A stretch of 64,000 bases of DNA from Flagellatimonas centrodinii (GCF_016918765.2 NZ_CP092104.1:124001-188000), one strand, 5' to 3'; positions 40,006-48,408 are shown, counted from the stretch's first letter. The notes: generated from the sequence alone by a model not told the origin. Numbers and translations: made by a program.

Positions 40006-40995
40006 TCAGGGGATCCAGCGCATCGGCTGCAGCCCGCCGATCGGCTGGGCCCAGCATTCGCGACTGGCTTCGCCCAACAGCCAGTCTCGGAAGCTGCGAA
40101 CTTCGTCGGTCAGCGTGTTCTCGGGGCCGTGCACCACATAGTAGGACGACGACATCGTCAGGCTGAGTGGAAACGGCACCGTCAGTCGCCCGCTGTTCAG
40201 CAGCTCGGCCGCCAGCAGGGGGACACCGAGGACCACCCCCATACGGTCAGCGGCCGCCTCGATAGCCAGGGTGACCTGGTTGAACACCGGGCCACGGCGG
40301 GTGTTGACGTCGGCCACACCGGCGGCCTTCATCCAGTCGGCCCATTTGGGCCAGCCGACATCCATCATGGCAACGTCGTTCTGGATATGCAGCAGGGTAT
40401 GTCGGCGCAGGTCCTCGGGTGCCACCAGCGGGTGCTGGCCATCGATCAGCGCGGGACTGCACATCGGCGTGGAATGCAACACGAACAGACGCTCGACCAC
40501 ACATCCCGGGTAATGCCCGTCGCCGAAGCGGATGGCGATGTCGTTGCCCTCCAGCACATCGGCGGGATGGTCCGAGACCTTGCGCACCTCATCCGACATC
40601 GTCGGCCGCGCCGACAGCCGCAATTCGATATCCGGTTGGGTGTCCTGAAACTGCTGCAAGCGGGGCAGCAGCCAGTTCGACCCAAAAGCCTGCGGCACCC
40701 CGATCAGCACCCGATTACGACGTTCGGTCTTGCGGGCTTCGACCTGCTCGACCGCTGCAACGAGGTCGGCGAACACCTTGCTCAGCTTGGGCAACAGCGC
40801 CAGCCCCTCCTCCGTCAGTGCCAGGCGCCGTGGCAACCGGCGGAACAGCGCGACCCCCAGCCGTTCTTCCAGCAGCTTGACCTGCTGACTGACCGCGGCG
40901 GGCGTGACATGCAGTTCCTGGGCGGCCTTTTGCACGCTCTGATGACGGGCGGCAGCTTCGAAGGCACGCAAGGCGTTGAGGGGCGGGAGTCTCAT
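40006..40995 (-). CDS. LysR-family transcriptional regulator (GcvA-like)
   Basis: A 329-aa regulator. The N-terminal winged helix-turn-helix (RLPPLNALRAFEAAARHQSVQKAAQELHVTPAAVSQQVK pattern, residues 2-40) has the PPLNALRAFEAAAR beginning typical of the GcvA group; residues ~95-300 form the substrate-binding domain. The effector and targets are unknown. No metabolic gene is divergently placed, only a 327-bp gap with a possible small RNA and then tRNA-Pro, so autoregulation or control of distant genes is likely. The AT-rich stretch at 40996-41040 may hold its promoter and operator. Confidence 0.87.
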   Translation of the reverse strand: MRLPPLNALRAFEAAARHQSVQKAAQELHVTPAAVSQQVKLLEERLGVALFRRLPRRLALTEEGLALLPKLSKVFADLVAAVEQVEARKTERRNRVLIGVPQAFGSNWLLPRLQQFQDTQPDIELRLSARPTMSDEVRKVSDHPADVLEGNDIAIRFGDGHYPGCVVERLFVLHSTPMCSPALIDGQHPLVAPEDLRRHTLLHIQNDVAMMDVGWPKWADWMKAAGVADVNTRRGPVFNQVTLAIEAAADRMGVVLGVPLLAAELLNSGRLTVPFPLSLTMSSSYYVVHGPENTLTDEVRSFRDWLLGEASRECWAQPIGGLQPMRWIP

Positions 40996-41039
40996 GCGGT
41001 TTAGATTTTCTTAATTATGACCACATAAATTCTCGGTTG

Positions 41040-41221
41040 TTGCATTGCAGCATTATCAGCAGAATGCATCCCATCGAAGGCGCAGTAAAGCCGGATCGCC
41101 AGCCACAGTCACAACAACGAGCTGTTCGAAACGCCTCCAACGCCCTTCGAGCGTCACACCAGTCTCCTCCAGGTCCCGCACGGGATCTTTACTGGCCACC
41201 CTACCCTGGGTGGCCTTTTTT
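41040..41221 (+). ncRNA. Candidate small RNA ending at a strong terminator
   Basis: The gap between the LysR gene and tRNA-Pro (40996-41322) contains a strong plus-strand terminator at 41194-41221 but no convincing plus-strand gene before it. An AT-rich region at about 41003-41040 could serve as promoter. The intervening ~150 nt include TCTCCTCC (41163-41170), an anti-Shine-Dalgarno-like motif common in regulatory RNAs, and a small CCCG/CGGG hairpin. Small open frames in this stretch read through the terminator, so are not credible. The 5' end is a guess. Confidence 0.35.
41194..41221 (+). terminator. Rho-independent terminator upstream of tRNA-Pro (plus strand)
   Basis: GGCCACCC (41194-41201), loop TACCCT, GGGTGGCC (41208-41215), then six T residues. 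On the minus strand no U-run follows the stem, so it acts on plus-strand transcripts only. Its source transcript is not a recognised gene. Confidence 0.88.
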
Positions 41222-41322
41222 ATGGTCGGCGCCCTGGACATGCAAGTCCAGTCGCAGGTACGGGTCACCGCGTCATGCGAGCCGATGCTCGCAACGGATG
41301 ATTCTGGAACCGGGTGATTGGG

Positions 41323-41399
41323 TGGTCGGGGCGACAGGATTCGAACCTACGACCTCTTGCTCCCGAAGCAAGCGCTCTACCAAGCTGAGCTACGCCCCG
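41323..41399 (-). tRNA. tRNA-Pro (anticodon CGG)
   Basis: Read on the minus strand, a 77-nt cloverleaf: acceptor CGGGGCG pairs with CGCCCCG, D-arm with GCTCAG..TGGTAGAGC, anticodon stem CTTGC/GCAAG around loop TTCGGGA (anticodon CGG, proline CCG codons), T-arm GTAGG TTCGAAT CCTGT-like sequence, and discriminator A followed by encoded CCA. It stands 5 nt from the ispB stop on the same strand. Confidence 0.96.
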
Positions 41400-41404
41400 A
41401 CACT

Positions 41405-42373
41405 TCAGCCGCCGCGCACCTGATTGAACTGTGCCAGCGCCAGCATTGCGGACTTGTGGTCGGACTCGGGAAGCCCCCTCACCGCATCGGCTGCCTGACG
41501 ACCGTAGCCGTCAGCGAGGGCGCGAGTGTACGGGATGGCCTGCGTGCTTTCAATCAATTTCAGTACGGCATCCAGCTGCCCGGCACCGCCGCTGGAAATC
41601 GCTTCACGTACCAGCGCACGCCCGACTTCGTCACTGTTGTCACGGGCGTGAATCAGCGGCAGGGTCGGCTTGCCTTCAGCCAGGTCGGTGCCCAGCGCCT
41701 TGCCGCTGACGGCCGCATCGGCGACGTAGTCGAGCACGTCGTCCACCAACTGGAACGCCATGCCAAGAAAGTGCCCATAACGCCCCATGGTGTCGACAAC
41801 CTCCGGCGACGCCTCAGCCGCCAGTGCGCCGACCCGACAGGCGGCCTCGAACAATCGCGCGGTCTTCAATTCAATCACCCGCAGATAGCGGTCGACCTGG
41901 ACGTCGGGATCACCACAGTTCATCAACTGCAGCACCTCGCCCTCGGCGATGGCGTTGGTGGCATCGGCCATGACCTGCATCACCGGCATCCGCCCCGCTT
42001 CCACCATCAACTGGAACGCGCGGGAGTAGAGAAAGTCACCCGACAGCACCGCCGCCTCGTTGCCCCACAGGGCGTTGGCGGTCTTGCGCCCGCGTCGCAG
42101 GTTCGAGTCGTCGACAACGTCATCGTGCAGCAGCGTTGCGGTGTGGATGAATTCGATGGTGGCCGCCAGCAGGGCGGGCCGGTCGCCCCGGACGCCGAGG
42201 GCTCCGGCGCTCAGCAACACCAGCGCCGGCCGCAACCGCTTGCCACCAGCCGACACGATATGGGCACCAATCTGGTCAATCAGTGCCACTTCCGAGGCGA
42301 GACGCTCGCGGATCAGCTCGTCGACGCGCTGCATGTCGGGCTGCACCGGCGCCAGTAGGGTCTTGAGGTCCAT
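41405..42373 (-). CDS. ispB: Octaprenyl (polyprenyl) diphosphate synthase
   Basis: A 322-aa trans-prenyltransferase that makes the side chain of ubiquinone. Both aspartate-rich motifs are present: LLHDDVVDDSNLRRG (Asp84, 85 and 88) and QLVDDVLDYVAD (~210). GGKRLRPALVLL (43-54) is the IPP-binding start. Start at 42373 (MDLKTLLAPV) suits the family. As in many gammaproteobacteria it lies near rplU-rpmA, but here on the same strand and separated from them by tRNA-Pro and a LysR gene. Confidence 0.95.
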   Translation of the reverse strand: MDLKTLLAPVQPDMQRVDELIRERLASEVALIDQIGAHIVSAGGKRLRPALVLLSAGALGVRGDRPALLAATIEFIHTATLLHDDVVDDSNLRRGRKTANALWGNEAAVLSGDFLYSRAFQLMVEAGRMPVMQVMADATNAIAEGEVLQLMNCGDPDVQVDRYLRVIELKTARLFEAACRVGALAAEASPEVVDTMGRYGHFLGMAFQLVDDVLDYVADAAVSGKALGTDLAEGKPTLPLIHARDNSDEVGRALVREAISSGGAGQLDAVLKLIESTQAIPYTRALADGYGRQAADAVRGLPESDHKSAMLALAQFNQVRGG

Positions 42374-42514
42374 GGAACAGCCGCTGAAATGAGGGCCGGA
42401 TGCTAGCAAATTGTGACCGCCCGGCGTCCGCCGTCCACCCTGCGGTTGCCGCTGTCACAGGTCACGGCTACCGTGTCGCCACGACCACCCGGTCGACCAT
42501 ACAGGGGACTTTCA

Positions 42515-43474
42515 ATGATGGGCACGATTCTGACGTTCGCGTTTGTCGCGTTCGCGCTGGTGACGCTGTTCAAAGGGGTGGTCACGGTTCCCCAGAGCAT
42601 GGAGTACACGGTCGAACGCTTCGGCAAGTACCGCGGCACCTTCACGCCCGGTCTGCACTGGCTGATTCCGTACGTGGACCGCATCGGCCACAAGGTGCCG
42701 ATGATGGAGCAGGTGCTGGACGTGCCGAGCCAGGAGGTGATCACTATGGACAATGCCATGGTCGGCGTCGACGGTGTGGTGTTCTTCCAGGTGCTCGACG
42801 CCGCCAAGTCGGCCTACGAGGTCCACAATCTCGAGTACGCCATCCTCAACCTCACCATGACCAACCTGCGCACGGTGATGGGTTCGATGGACCTCGACGC
42901 GTTGTTGAGCAATCGAGACGCCATCAACACCCGCCTGCTGTCGGTGGTCGACGATGCCACCACGCCGTGGGGGGTGAAGGTCACCCGTATCGAGGTCAAG
43001 GACATCCGTCCGCCCACCGACCTGGTCAACGCCATGGCCCGGCAGATGAAGGCCGAGCGCGAGAAGCGCGCCAACATCCTTGATGCCGAGGGCTTCCGGG
43101 CCGCCGCCATTCTCAAGGCCGAGGGCGAGCGCCAGTCGCAGATCCTTGCGGCGGAAGCGGAGAAGCAGGAACAGATCCTCGAAGCGGAGGGTCGCAAGGA
43201 AGCCGCGTTCCGCGACGCCGAGGCGCGCGAGCGCGCCGCCGAAGCTGAAGCCAAGGCGACCCTGATGGTCAGTCAGGCCATCGCCAAGGGGGATCTCAAT
43301 GCCATCAACTACTTCATTGCCACCAAGTATGTCGATGCCCTGACCACCATCGGCGCCGCACCCAACCAGAAGCTGGTGTTCATGCCGCTGGAGTCCGCCA
43401 GCGTGATCGGCGCCATCGGCGGCATCGCGGAGCTGGCGAAGTCGATGCATCCGACGGCCAAATCGGAGGCCTGA
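42515..43474 (+). CDS. SPFH/band-7 membrane scaffold protein (stomatin/QmcA-like)
   Basis: A 319-aa protein: one N-terminal membrane helix (3-22), the SPFH domain (VPQSMEYTVERFGKYRGTFTPGLHWLIP ..., residues 25-180 in outline), and a long Ala/Glu-rich coiled coil at about 180-250, ending in a conserved hydrophobic tail. SPFH proteins oligomerise into large membrane domains and often guard or scaffold proteases. AGGGGA precedes the ATG at 42515. Paired with an NfeD-like gene 1 nt downstream, the classic stomatin-NfeD operon. Confidence 0.9.
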   Translation: MMGTILTFAFVAFALVTLFKGVVTVPQSMEYTVERFGKYRGTFTPGLHWLIPYVDRIGHKVPMMEQVLDVPSQEVITMDNAMVGVDGVVFFQVLDAAKSAYEVHNLEYAILNLTMTNLRTVMGSMDLDALLSNRDAINTRLLSVVDDATTPWGVKVTRIEVKDIRPPTDLVNAMARQMKAEREKRANILDAEGFRAAAILKAEGERQSQILAAEAEKQEQILEAEGRKEAAFRDAEARERAAEAEAKATLMVSQAIAKGDLNAINYFIATKYVDALTTIGAAPNQKLVFMPLESASVIGAIGGIAELAKSMHPTAKSEA

Positions 43475-43475
43475 G

Positions 43476-43907
43476 ATGGACATCCTGTTCTGGTACTGGT
43501 GGGTGGCCGGCCTGCTGCTGCTGGCACTGGAGGCTTTCTTCCCCGGCGCCGTGTTCCTGTGGATGGGGGTCTCGGCGCTGGTCACCGGCACCCTCGCCTG
43601 GGCAGCCCCGGGGTTGCCGGGCGAGTGGGCACTGGCGCTGTTCGGCGCGCTGTCGATCGCCAGCTTCTTTGCCTATCGGCGCTTCAAACCGGCCAGCCGG
43701 CCGACCGATCAGCCCCATCTCAATCGCCGCGGTGCGGCGTATGTCGGGCGAACGCTGACGCTGACCGAACCCATCGTCAACGGCCTGGCGCGGGTCCGCG
43801 TCGATGACAGCCAGTGGCGCATCAAGGGACCGGACCTGCCGTCCGGCACCCAGGTCACGGTGGTCGCCGTCGAAGGCGCGACGCTGGTGGTGCAGGCGCA
43901 ACCGTGA
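43476..43907 (+). CDS. NfeD-like membrane protein (partner of SPFH protein)
   Basis: A 143-aa protein with two or three N-terminal membrane helices (WWVAGLLLLALEAFFPGAVFLWMG; GEWALALFGALSIASFFAYRRF, split by a short loop) and a C-terminal OB-fold (YVGRTLTLTEPIVNGLARVRVDDSQWRI-type strands, about 85-140). Short NfeD proteins lack the protease domain and bind the partner SPFH protein. One base separates it from the upstream SPFH gene, and its stop overlaps the next gene by GTGA. Confidence 0.88.
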   Translation: MDILFWYWWVAGLLLLALEAFFPGAVFLWMGVSALVTGTLAWAAPGLPGEWALALFGALSIASFFAYRRFKPASRPTDQPHLNRRGAAYVGRTLTLTEPIVNGLARVRVDDSQWRIKGPDLPSGTQVTVVAVEGATLVVQAQP

Positions 43908-44605
43908 AAACCGCGCTGGTGCTGCAGCACCTCGCTTTCGAGGACCTCGGTCTGCTGGGACCGGTGCTGACACGGCGCGGCTATCGCTCGCAGGTCTGCG
44001 AGATCGGCCGCGATGGCCTCACCGGCCTCGACGTGCAGCAACCCGACCTGATGATCGTGCTGGGCGGACCGGTGGGAGCGTACGAATCGGATCGCTACCC
44101 CTGGCTGGCGGCCGAGAAGGCCTGGATCCAGGCGCGCCTCGCCACCGGCCGCCCCTTGCTGGGCATCTGCCTCGGCGCACAGCTGATCGCCGAGGTCGCC
44201 GGCGGCCGGGTGTTTCCGGGCCATCGCAAGGAGATCGGCTGGTCACCGCTGCATCTGACGGCCGCCGGTTGCAACAGTCCGCTGGCCGCGCTCGGTGATC
44301 AACCGGTGCTCCACTGGCATGGCGATACCTACCTGCCGCCGTCCGAGGCCGTCCATCTGGCGCGCAGCGACGCCTTCGAACAGCAGGCGTTCCAGCTGGG
44401 CAGTAACGTGCTGGCGCTGCAGTTTCACCTTGAAGTACGCCCCGACCACATCGAACGTTGGTTGATCGGCCATGCCGCGGAGCTGGCGGCAACCGGTGCG
44501 GATCTGGAGGCCCTTCGCTACGGCGCAAGCACCGTCGGCGACGCCTTGGCACCGCTGGTCGAGGCCGTGTTTGCCGCCTGGTCGGCGGGCTGGACCTCGG
44601 GCTGA
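43904..44605 (+). CDS. Class I glutamine amidotransferase domain protein
   Basis: A 233-aa protein with a complete GATase I triad: Cys89 in GICLGAQLIAE, His175 and Glu177 in LQFHLEV. LGGPVGAY (~54) forms the oxyanion region. It resembles the stand-alone GMP synthase-like amidotransferases (COG0518) that handle gamma-glutamyl compounds or donate ammonia to an unidentified partner. The GTG start overlaps the NfeD stop (GTGA), joining it to the SPFH-NfeD operon. Its last 88 bp overlap the 3' end of the convergent glycosyltransferase gene. Confidence 0.85.
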   Translation: MKTALVLQHLAFEDLGLLGPVLTRRGYRSQVCEIGRDGLTGLDVQQPDLMIVLGGPVGAYESDRYPWLAAEKAWIQARLATGRPLLGICLGAQLIAEVAGGRVFPGHRKEIGWSPLHLTAAGCNSPLAALGDQPVLHWHGDTYLPPSEAVHLARSDAFEQQAFQLGSNVLALQFHLEVRPDHIERWLIGHAAELAATGADLEALRYGASTVGDALAPLVEAVFAAWSAGWTSG

Positions 44606-45549
44606 GCCGGTAAGGCCGCCGGGTCATAGGCCTGCACCAGATACAACGGACGCTGCTTGGTCTCGTCGAACATGCGCGCCAGATACTCGCCAATGACGCC
44701 GATGAACATCAGCTGCATCCCGCTGAAGAACAGCAAGGTCACCATGATCGTCGGATAGCCCGCCACAGCCTCGCCGAACATCATGGTCTTCAGAATGATC
44801 CACAACCCGAAGGCGAACGCGCCCAGCGCCACCAGGAAACCCAGATAGGTCGCCAGCTTGAGCGGTGCCGTCGAGAAGCTGGTGATGCCGTCGAGGGCGA
44901 AATTCCAGAGACGCCAGAAGCCAAAATGACTCGCGCCGGCAGCGCGCGGGTCACGCGCGTAGGTCACCTCGGTGCTGGGGTAGCCGATCCATGCGAACAA
45001 TCCCTTCATGAACCGGTGCCGCTCCCGCAATTGCCGCAGCGCGACCACTGCACGCGCGCTCAACACCCGGAAGTCGCCGGTGTCCCGGGGCACTTCCACA
45101 CGATGGCTGAGGCGGCCAATGACACGATAAAAGGCCGCCGCGCTGGCCCGCTTCAGCCATGATTCGCCGTGCCGGTGGGTGCGCCGGGCATAGACCATGT
45201 CATATCCACCGCGCGCGGTCTCCAGCAATCGGGGAATCAGCTCGGGCGGGTCCTGCAGGTCGGCGTCGATGATGACGGTCCAGCGCCCGCTGACATGATC
45301 GAGGCCGGCACTCATGGCCACCTCCTTGCCAAAGTTGCGGGACAGCAGCAACCGCCCGATACGGGGGTCGGTCGACGCAAGTGTCGCGAGCACGGCGGCG
45401 CTGGCGTCCCGACTGCCATCGTCGACAAACAACACCTCGGCTACCGTGTCGAGGTCGTCAAGCACCCGACACAGCCGCTGCCAGAACGGTCGCAGGGTTT
45501 CGGCCTCATTGAAGACCGGCACGATGATGCTGAGCTCAGGCGTGACCAT
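44518..45549 (-). CDS. GT2 glycosyltransferase, polyprenyl-phosphate sugar transferase (GtrB/ArnC/DPM1-like)
   Basis: A 343-aa membrane-attached enzyme. The N-terminal GT-A domain has SIIVPVFNEAETL (7-19), FVDDGSRD and the metal-binding IDADLQDPPELI (~95-106). Two C-terminal membrane helices (LATYLGFLVALGAFAFGLWIIL; MVTLLFFSGMQLMFIGVIGEYLARMF, in outline) are typical of GtrB/ArnC. It should load a sugar onto undecaprenyl phosphate at the cytoplasmic face. The last ~35 residues are Ala/Pro-rich and low complexity, coinciding with the 88-bp overlap with the amidotransferase gene. Its start overlaps gtrA by 14 bp. Confidence 0.88.
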   Translation of the reverse strand: MVTPELSIIVPVFNEAETLRPFWQRLCRVLDDLDTVAEVLFVDDGSRDASAAVLATLASTDPRIGRLLLSRNFGKEVAMSAGLDHVSGRWTVIIDADLQDPPELIPRLLETARGGYDMVYARRTHRHGESWLKRASAAAFYRVIGRLSHRVEVPRDTGDFRVLSARAVVALRQLRERHRFMKGLFAWIGYPSTEVTYARDPRAAGASHFGFWRLWNFALDGITSFSTAPLKLATYLGFLVALGAFAFGLWIILKTMMFGEAVAGYPTIMVTLLFFSGMQLMFIGVIGEYLARMFDETKQRPLYLVQAYDPAALPAQPEVQPADQAANTASTSGAKASPTVLAP

Positions 45550-45925
45550 GATCGCCAGGGGCAGGAAAAACCCAGTATCGCAAGCTCAGGTAGTTGACCA
45601 CCAGTACCAGGCCGGTGGCGATCACTTGCGCCGGCAGATAGTGCCAGCCGACCCCGTGCACCAGTAGCGCCATGACCAGGGCATTGAGCAGGCAGCCCAC
45701 GGCGAGCATCAGCACGAACCGGGGAACCCCCTCGCGATGCGGTCGGTGACTGTCGAACGTGAACCGGCGGTTGCAGGCATACCCGATCACGGCACCGGTG
45801 AGAAAACCGGCGATGGTGGCTGGCACGGCCTGCAGCGCCCCGCCCTCCACCAGCGCCGTGAGCACCAGATAGTGGGCCGCCGTGGCGGTGGCGCCGACCA
45901 TCAGGAACCGTTTCAGCGAGCGCAT
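45536..45925 (-). CDS. gtrA: GtrA-family lipid-linked sugar flippase
   Basis: A 129-aa protein with four membrane helices and the GtrA pattern FLMVGATATAAHYLVLTAL (8-26), GYACNRRFTF (~50-59) and NYLSLRYWVFPA near the end. GtrA is thought to flip undecaprenyl-phosphate sugars to the periplasm. The start is at 45925 (MRSLKRFLMVG), trimming a poor N-terminal extension. It lies between a DUF2298-like protein (5 nt upstream) and GT2 (14-bp overlap), the same position as in phage gtrA-gtrB-gtr serotype-conversion operons. Confidence 0.86.
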   Translation of the reverse strand: MRSLKRFLMVGATATAAHYLVLTALVEGGALQAVPATIAGFLTGAVIGYACNRRFTFDSHRPHREGVPRFVLMLAVGCLLNALVMALLVHGVGWHYLPAQVIATGLVLVVNYLSLRYWVFPAPGDHGHA

Positions 45926-45930
45926 TAGGG

Positions 45931-47940
45931 TCACCGGCGCACCCAGACCCCGACTGGCGCATCGCCGACGCGCCCCAGTTCGCGCCAACGATAGTGCGGC
46001 GACAACTGCGCCGACAACGCTTCACGGTGCCCGGCCAACTGCTGCGCCTCGCGCACACTCCAGACGATGTAACGCACGTCGTAGCCGAGCAGGTAGGTCG
46101 CAGGGTCAGGGTGGCGCGCCTCGAAGATCGCCCGCTGCGCATCGCGCCGCTGCCAGATCTCCGGCAACTGGCCACGCCAGGTCACCTCGTGCAGCGGCCA
46201 GCCCAGCCACAGGGGTTGTCCGGCAAAGGCGCTGTAGACGCCGCCATGGTCATAGGCGTCTTCCTTGAGACGTTCGAGCACGATGCCCTCGGGTGCCTGC
46301 CGCAGGAATTCAATGATGGCGCGGCCCCCAACCTCTCGCCGATAGATAGCCTCGGCATGTAGCTCACCGAAATCGGTGCGGCCCTCCGAGCGCCAGTAGC
46401 CGACGATGTCGGCGACGTAGGTCAAGGTCGATGCCAGCGCCAACATCGCCACCACCCGCACACTGCGGCGGCCGCTCGCCAGCACGGCGGGCGCAACCCC
46501 GAGCAGCGTCGCGGTCCAGATCCACCCCCACCATTTCATCGTGGTGTTGGTGCGCTCGTACTGCCCACCGGACAGGTCATCGACATACAACAGTTCGGAC
46601 AAGCCCAGCGCCAGCACCAAGGCCAATGCCACCGGCCAGGCGACCGCGCGCAGCCGTGGCGGCACGGCGGGTGTCAGACCCAGCAGGATCAGCACCGGTG
46701 CATGCAACACCAGAAACGAAACCCACGGCGTGTGCTGTGCCGCCGACACCCATTGGAACCCAGTTTCCAGGCTGCGCTGCGAAAAGCCCGACAAAAACGG
46801 CAGCAGCAGGACCAGCATCGCCAAACCGCCCAGAACTGCGGCCCGCAACGACGGCCCGAGCGCCGCCTCGGCATGCCAACGCGGCAGCTGCCACAGTCCC
46901 CAGATCGCCACCAGCAGCAGGTGTAGCGGAAAGATCCAGGTGTTGACCGCCAGGGTCAGCGGTACGGTCGCGGCCAGCACCGCCAGCAAGCCCTGGCCGC
47001 GCGGGGATATCGGCTTCACCGCCTGCAACCCGACCATCAGCGCCAAGGCCAGCGCCAGCAACAGGAAGCCGCCCAGCGGCGGGTGGTAGTCGCCGACGTA
47101 GTACTGGTAGCCGAGATTTTCCAGCGGCAGGTCCTGCCGCTCGTGGCGGGGGGGCAGCGCACTGCCGAACACCGCCTTGCCGAGATCAGTATTGATGCGC
47201 TGGTCAAAGCCGCCGACAAAGCGCGCACTGGCCCACATGCGGTCATTGGCGGTGGCCACCGGCGTCCCTTCCCCGTTGTCGACCACCACTCGGGTCCAGG
47301 GGCTGGCGCCGGTACCGCCGATCATCAGCACCAGGAGCAGCAGGGCCGCCGGCCCCCAAGCGGTGCCCTGTCGACGGGTGGTTTCCCAGGCCAGCGCCAG
47401 GGTCAGGCCGGGCAGCAGTACGAACGCGAGGTTGTAGGTGAGTCCGCTCGGCAGGGCAAACAGTCGCCCCATCAGGGCGGCGGCATAGTGCTGCAACGCG
47501 TAATAGAAATCGAAGGCATAGGGCGGGAACCAGTGGTCTATCGGCGGTAGCCGCGTCCCGTCGAGATAGCTGGCAATGAAGTAGAGGTCGGTCACCCGCT
47601 CGGAAGTCGGATAAATACTGGGGAAATTGAGTTTCCACAGCAGCCCCCACGCCAGGGTCAACAACAGCGGCAGCGTCTGCCACCAGACGGCTGGCCGACG
47701 CAACCGTGAGCGCTCCCGCCAGATGAAGCCGGCCGCCAGCAGTGCCGTCAGCGCGCCGACACCCCGCAGGGGACCCAAACCGACGGCGTGTTCGAGCGCA
47801 AACATCAGCACGACCGCGCCGCAGACGCCGAGGGTCAAGGCCAGCGCCGGGGCTCCGGCCCAGCGCCGCAGCAACAGGCTGAGCGCGATGCCGTGCAGCG
47901 CCAACAGCACGACCAGCGTGCCCAGATACAAGACCGTCAT
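45931..47940 (-). CDS. Large DUF2298-like polytopic membrane protein, putative GT-C glycosyltransferase
   Basis: A 669-aa protein with about 12-14 membrane helices. The features P-I-D-H-W-F-P-P-Y followed by DFYYALQHYAAALMG (~155-185), and GYQYYVGDYHPPLGGFLLLALALAL (~280-305 in outline), match the DUF2298 (Chlor_Arch_YYY) family, best known in Chloroflexi, cyanobacteria and archaea. The long periplasmic loops and C-terminal soluble tail fit a GT-C transferase using a lipid-linked sugar. Being first in an operon with gtrA and GT2 suggests it is the final transferase. Acceptor and sugar are unknown. Start at 47940. Confidence 0.65.
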   Translation of the reverse strand: MTVLYLGTLVVLLALHGIALSLLLRRWAGAPALALTLGVCGAVVLMFALEHAVGLGPLRGVGALTALLAAGFIWRERSRLRRPAVWWQTLPLLLTLAWGLLWKLNFPSIYPTSERVTDLYFIASYLDGTRLPPIDHWFPPYAFDFYYALQHYAAALMGRLFALPSGLTYNLAFVLLPGLTLALAWETTRRQGTAWGPAALLLLVLMIGGTGASPWTRVVVDNGEGTPVATANDRMWASARFVGGFDQRINTDLGKAVFGSALPPRHERQDLPLENLGYQYYVGDYHPPLGGFLLLALALALMVGLQAVKPISPRGQGLLAVLAATVPLTLAVNTWIFPLHLLLVAIWGLWQLPRWHAEAALGPSLRAAVLGGLAMLVLLLPFLSGFSQRSLETGFQWVSAAQHTPWVSFLVLHAPVLILLGLTPAVPPRLRAVAWPVALALVLALGLSELLYVDDLSGGQYERTNTTMKWWGWIWTATLLGVAPAVLASGRRSVRVVAMLALASTLTYVADIVGYWRSEGRTDFGELHAEAIYRREVGGRAIIEFLRQAPEGIVLERLKEDAYDHGGVYSAFAGQPLWLGWPLHEVTWRGQLPEIWQRRDAQRAIFEARHPDPATYLLGYDVRYIVWSVREAQQLAGHREALSAQLSPHYRWRELGRVGDAPVGVWVRR

Positions 47941-48083
47941 CGGCAGAGGATCCCCGGATATGCGCGGTCGTCGTGCCGATCGACCGCGCGCGCAAAGTGC
48001 CAAGAGCTTCGCGGCTGTTCCCCCCGGCGTCAACGCCCCGGTCGGGGGGCTTGGGGATCACCCCCAACCGGTCTGCTTCGCGC

Positions 48084-48089
48084 TACACT
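48084..48089 (+). promoter_or_regulatory. -10 hexamer TACACT, probable leaderless start of the zinc cluster
   Basis: TACACT is 7 nt before the ATG at 48097, so the transcript would start at the coding region. The upstream side also holds a GGGGGG/CCCCCC-type inverted repeat (about 48025-48065) of unclear meaning. No Zur-like box is visible here. Confidence 0.42.
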
Positions 48090-48096
48090 TTCGGCG

Positions 48097-48408
48097 ATGC
48101 ACTTGCCGAATGCCCGTCGCATGTGGTTGCTCGCCCTGGTCCTGGTATTGGGCCAGTGGCTGACGGCTGCCCACAATCTGCAGCATGCCGCGATCGACGA
48201 CGATGGCAACGAGCCGTTCTGTGCGCTGTGTCTCCACGCTCACAAGCTTGACCATGCCGCCGCCCCCACGGTAACAACGCTGACGGTCGCGACGGTGTGG
48301 CATGCGCCCGCGCCCCAGCGGCAGCCGGGGTCGAGCCTGGCGCCGCATGCAGTCCTCCCGCCCGCGTGCGGACCCCCTGACCATCCGATGTCATCGATAA
48401 CCACCTGA
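48097..48408 (+). CDS. Small exported Cys/His protein (DUF2946-like), zinc cluster
   Basis: A 103-aa protein. Residues 1-25 form a signal peptide or membrane anchor (RRMWLLALVLVLGQWLTAAH). The mature part has HNLQHAAIDDD and FCALCLHAHKLDHA (residues ~47-60), a CxxC flanked by histidines as in DUF2946 proteins, which often sit beside metal or TonB receptor genes. Its C-terminal half is Pro/Ala/Thr-rich. It could bind zinc in the periplasm. Located 52 nt before the ZnuD-like receptor. No ribosome-binding site is seen; a leaderless start is suggested by TACACT upstream. Confidence 0.58.
   Translation: MHLPNARRMWLLALVLVLGQWLTAAHNLQHAAIDDDGNEPFCALCLHAHKLDHAAAPTVTTLTVATVWHAPAPQRQPGSSLAPHAVLPPACGPPDHPMSSITT

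Noticed and set aside
40996..41040. Attachment site or integrase remnant next to tRNA-Pro
   Set aside because: No integrase, direct repeat of the tRNA 3' end or foreign gene content is seen on either side; neighbours are housekeeping genes.
47083..47550. Plus-strand frames opposite the DUF2298-like gene
   Set aside because: The minus-strand gene has consistent hydrophobic periodicity and coupling to gtrA; the antisense frames are Gln/Arg/Gly-rich without motifs.
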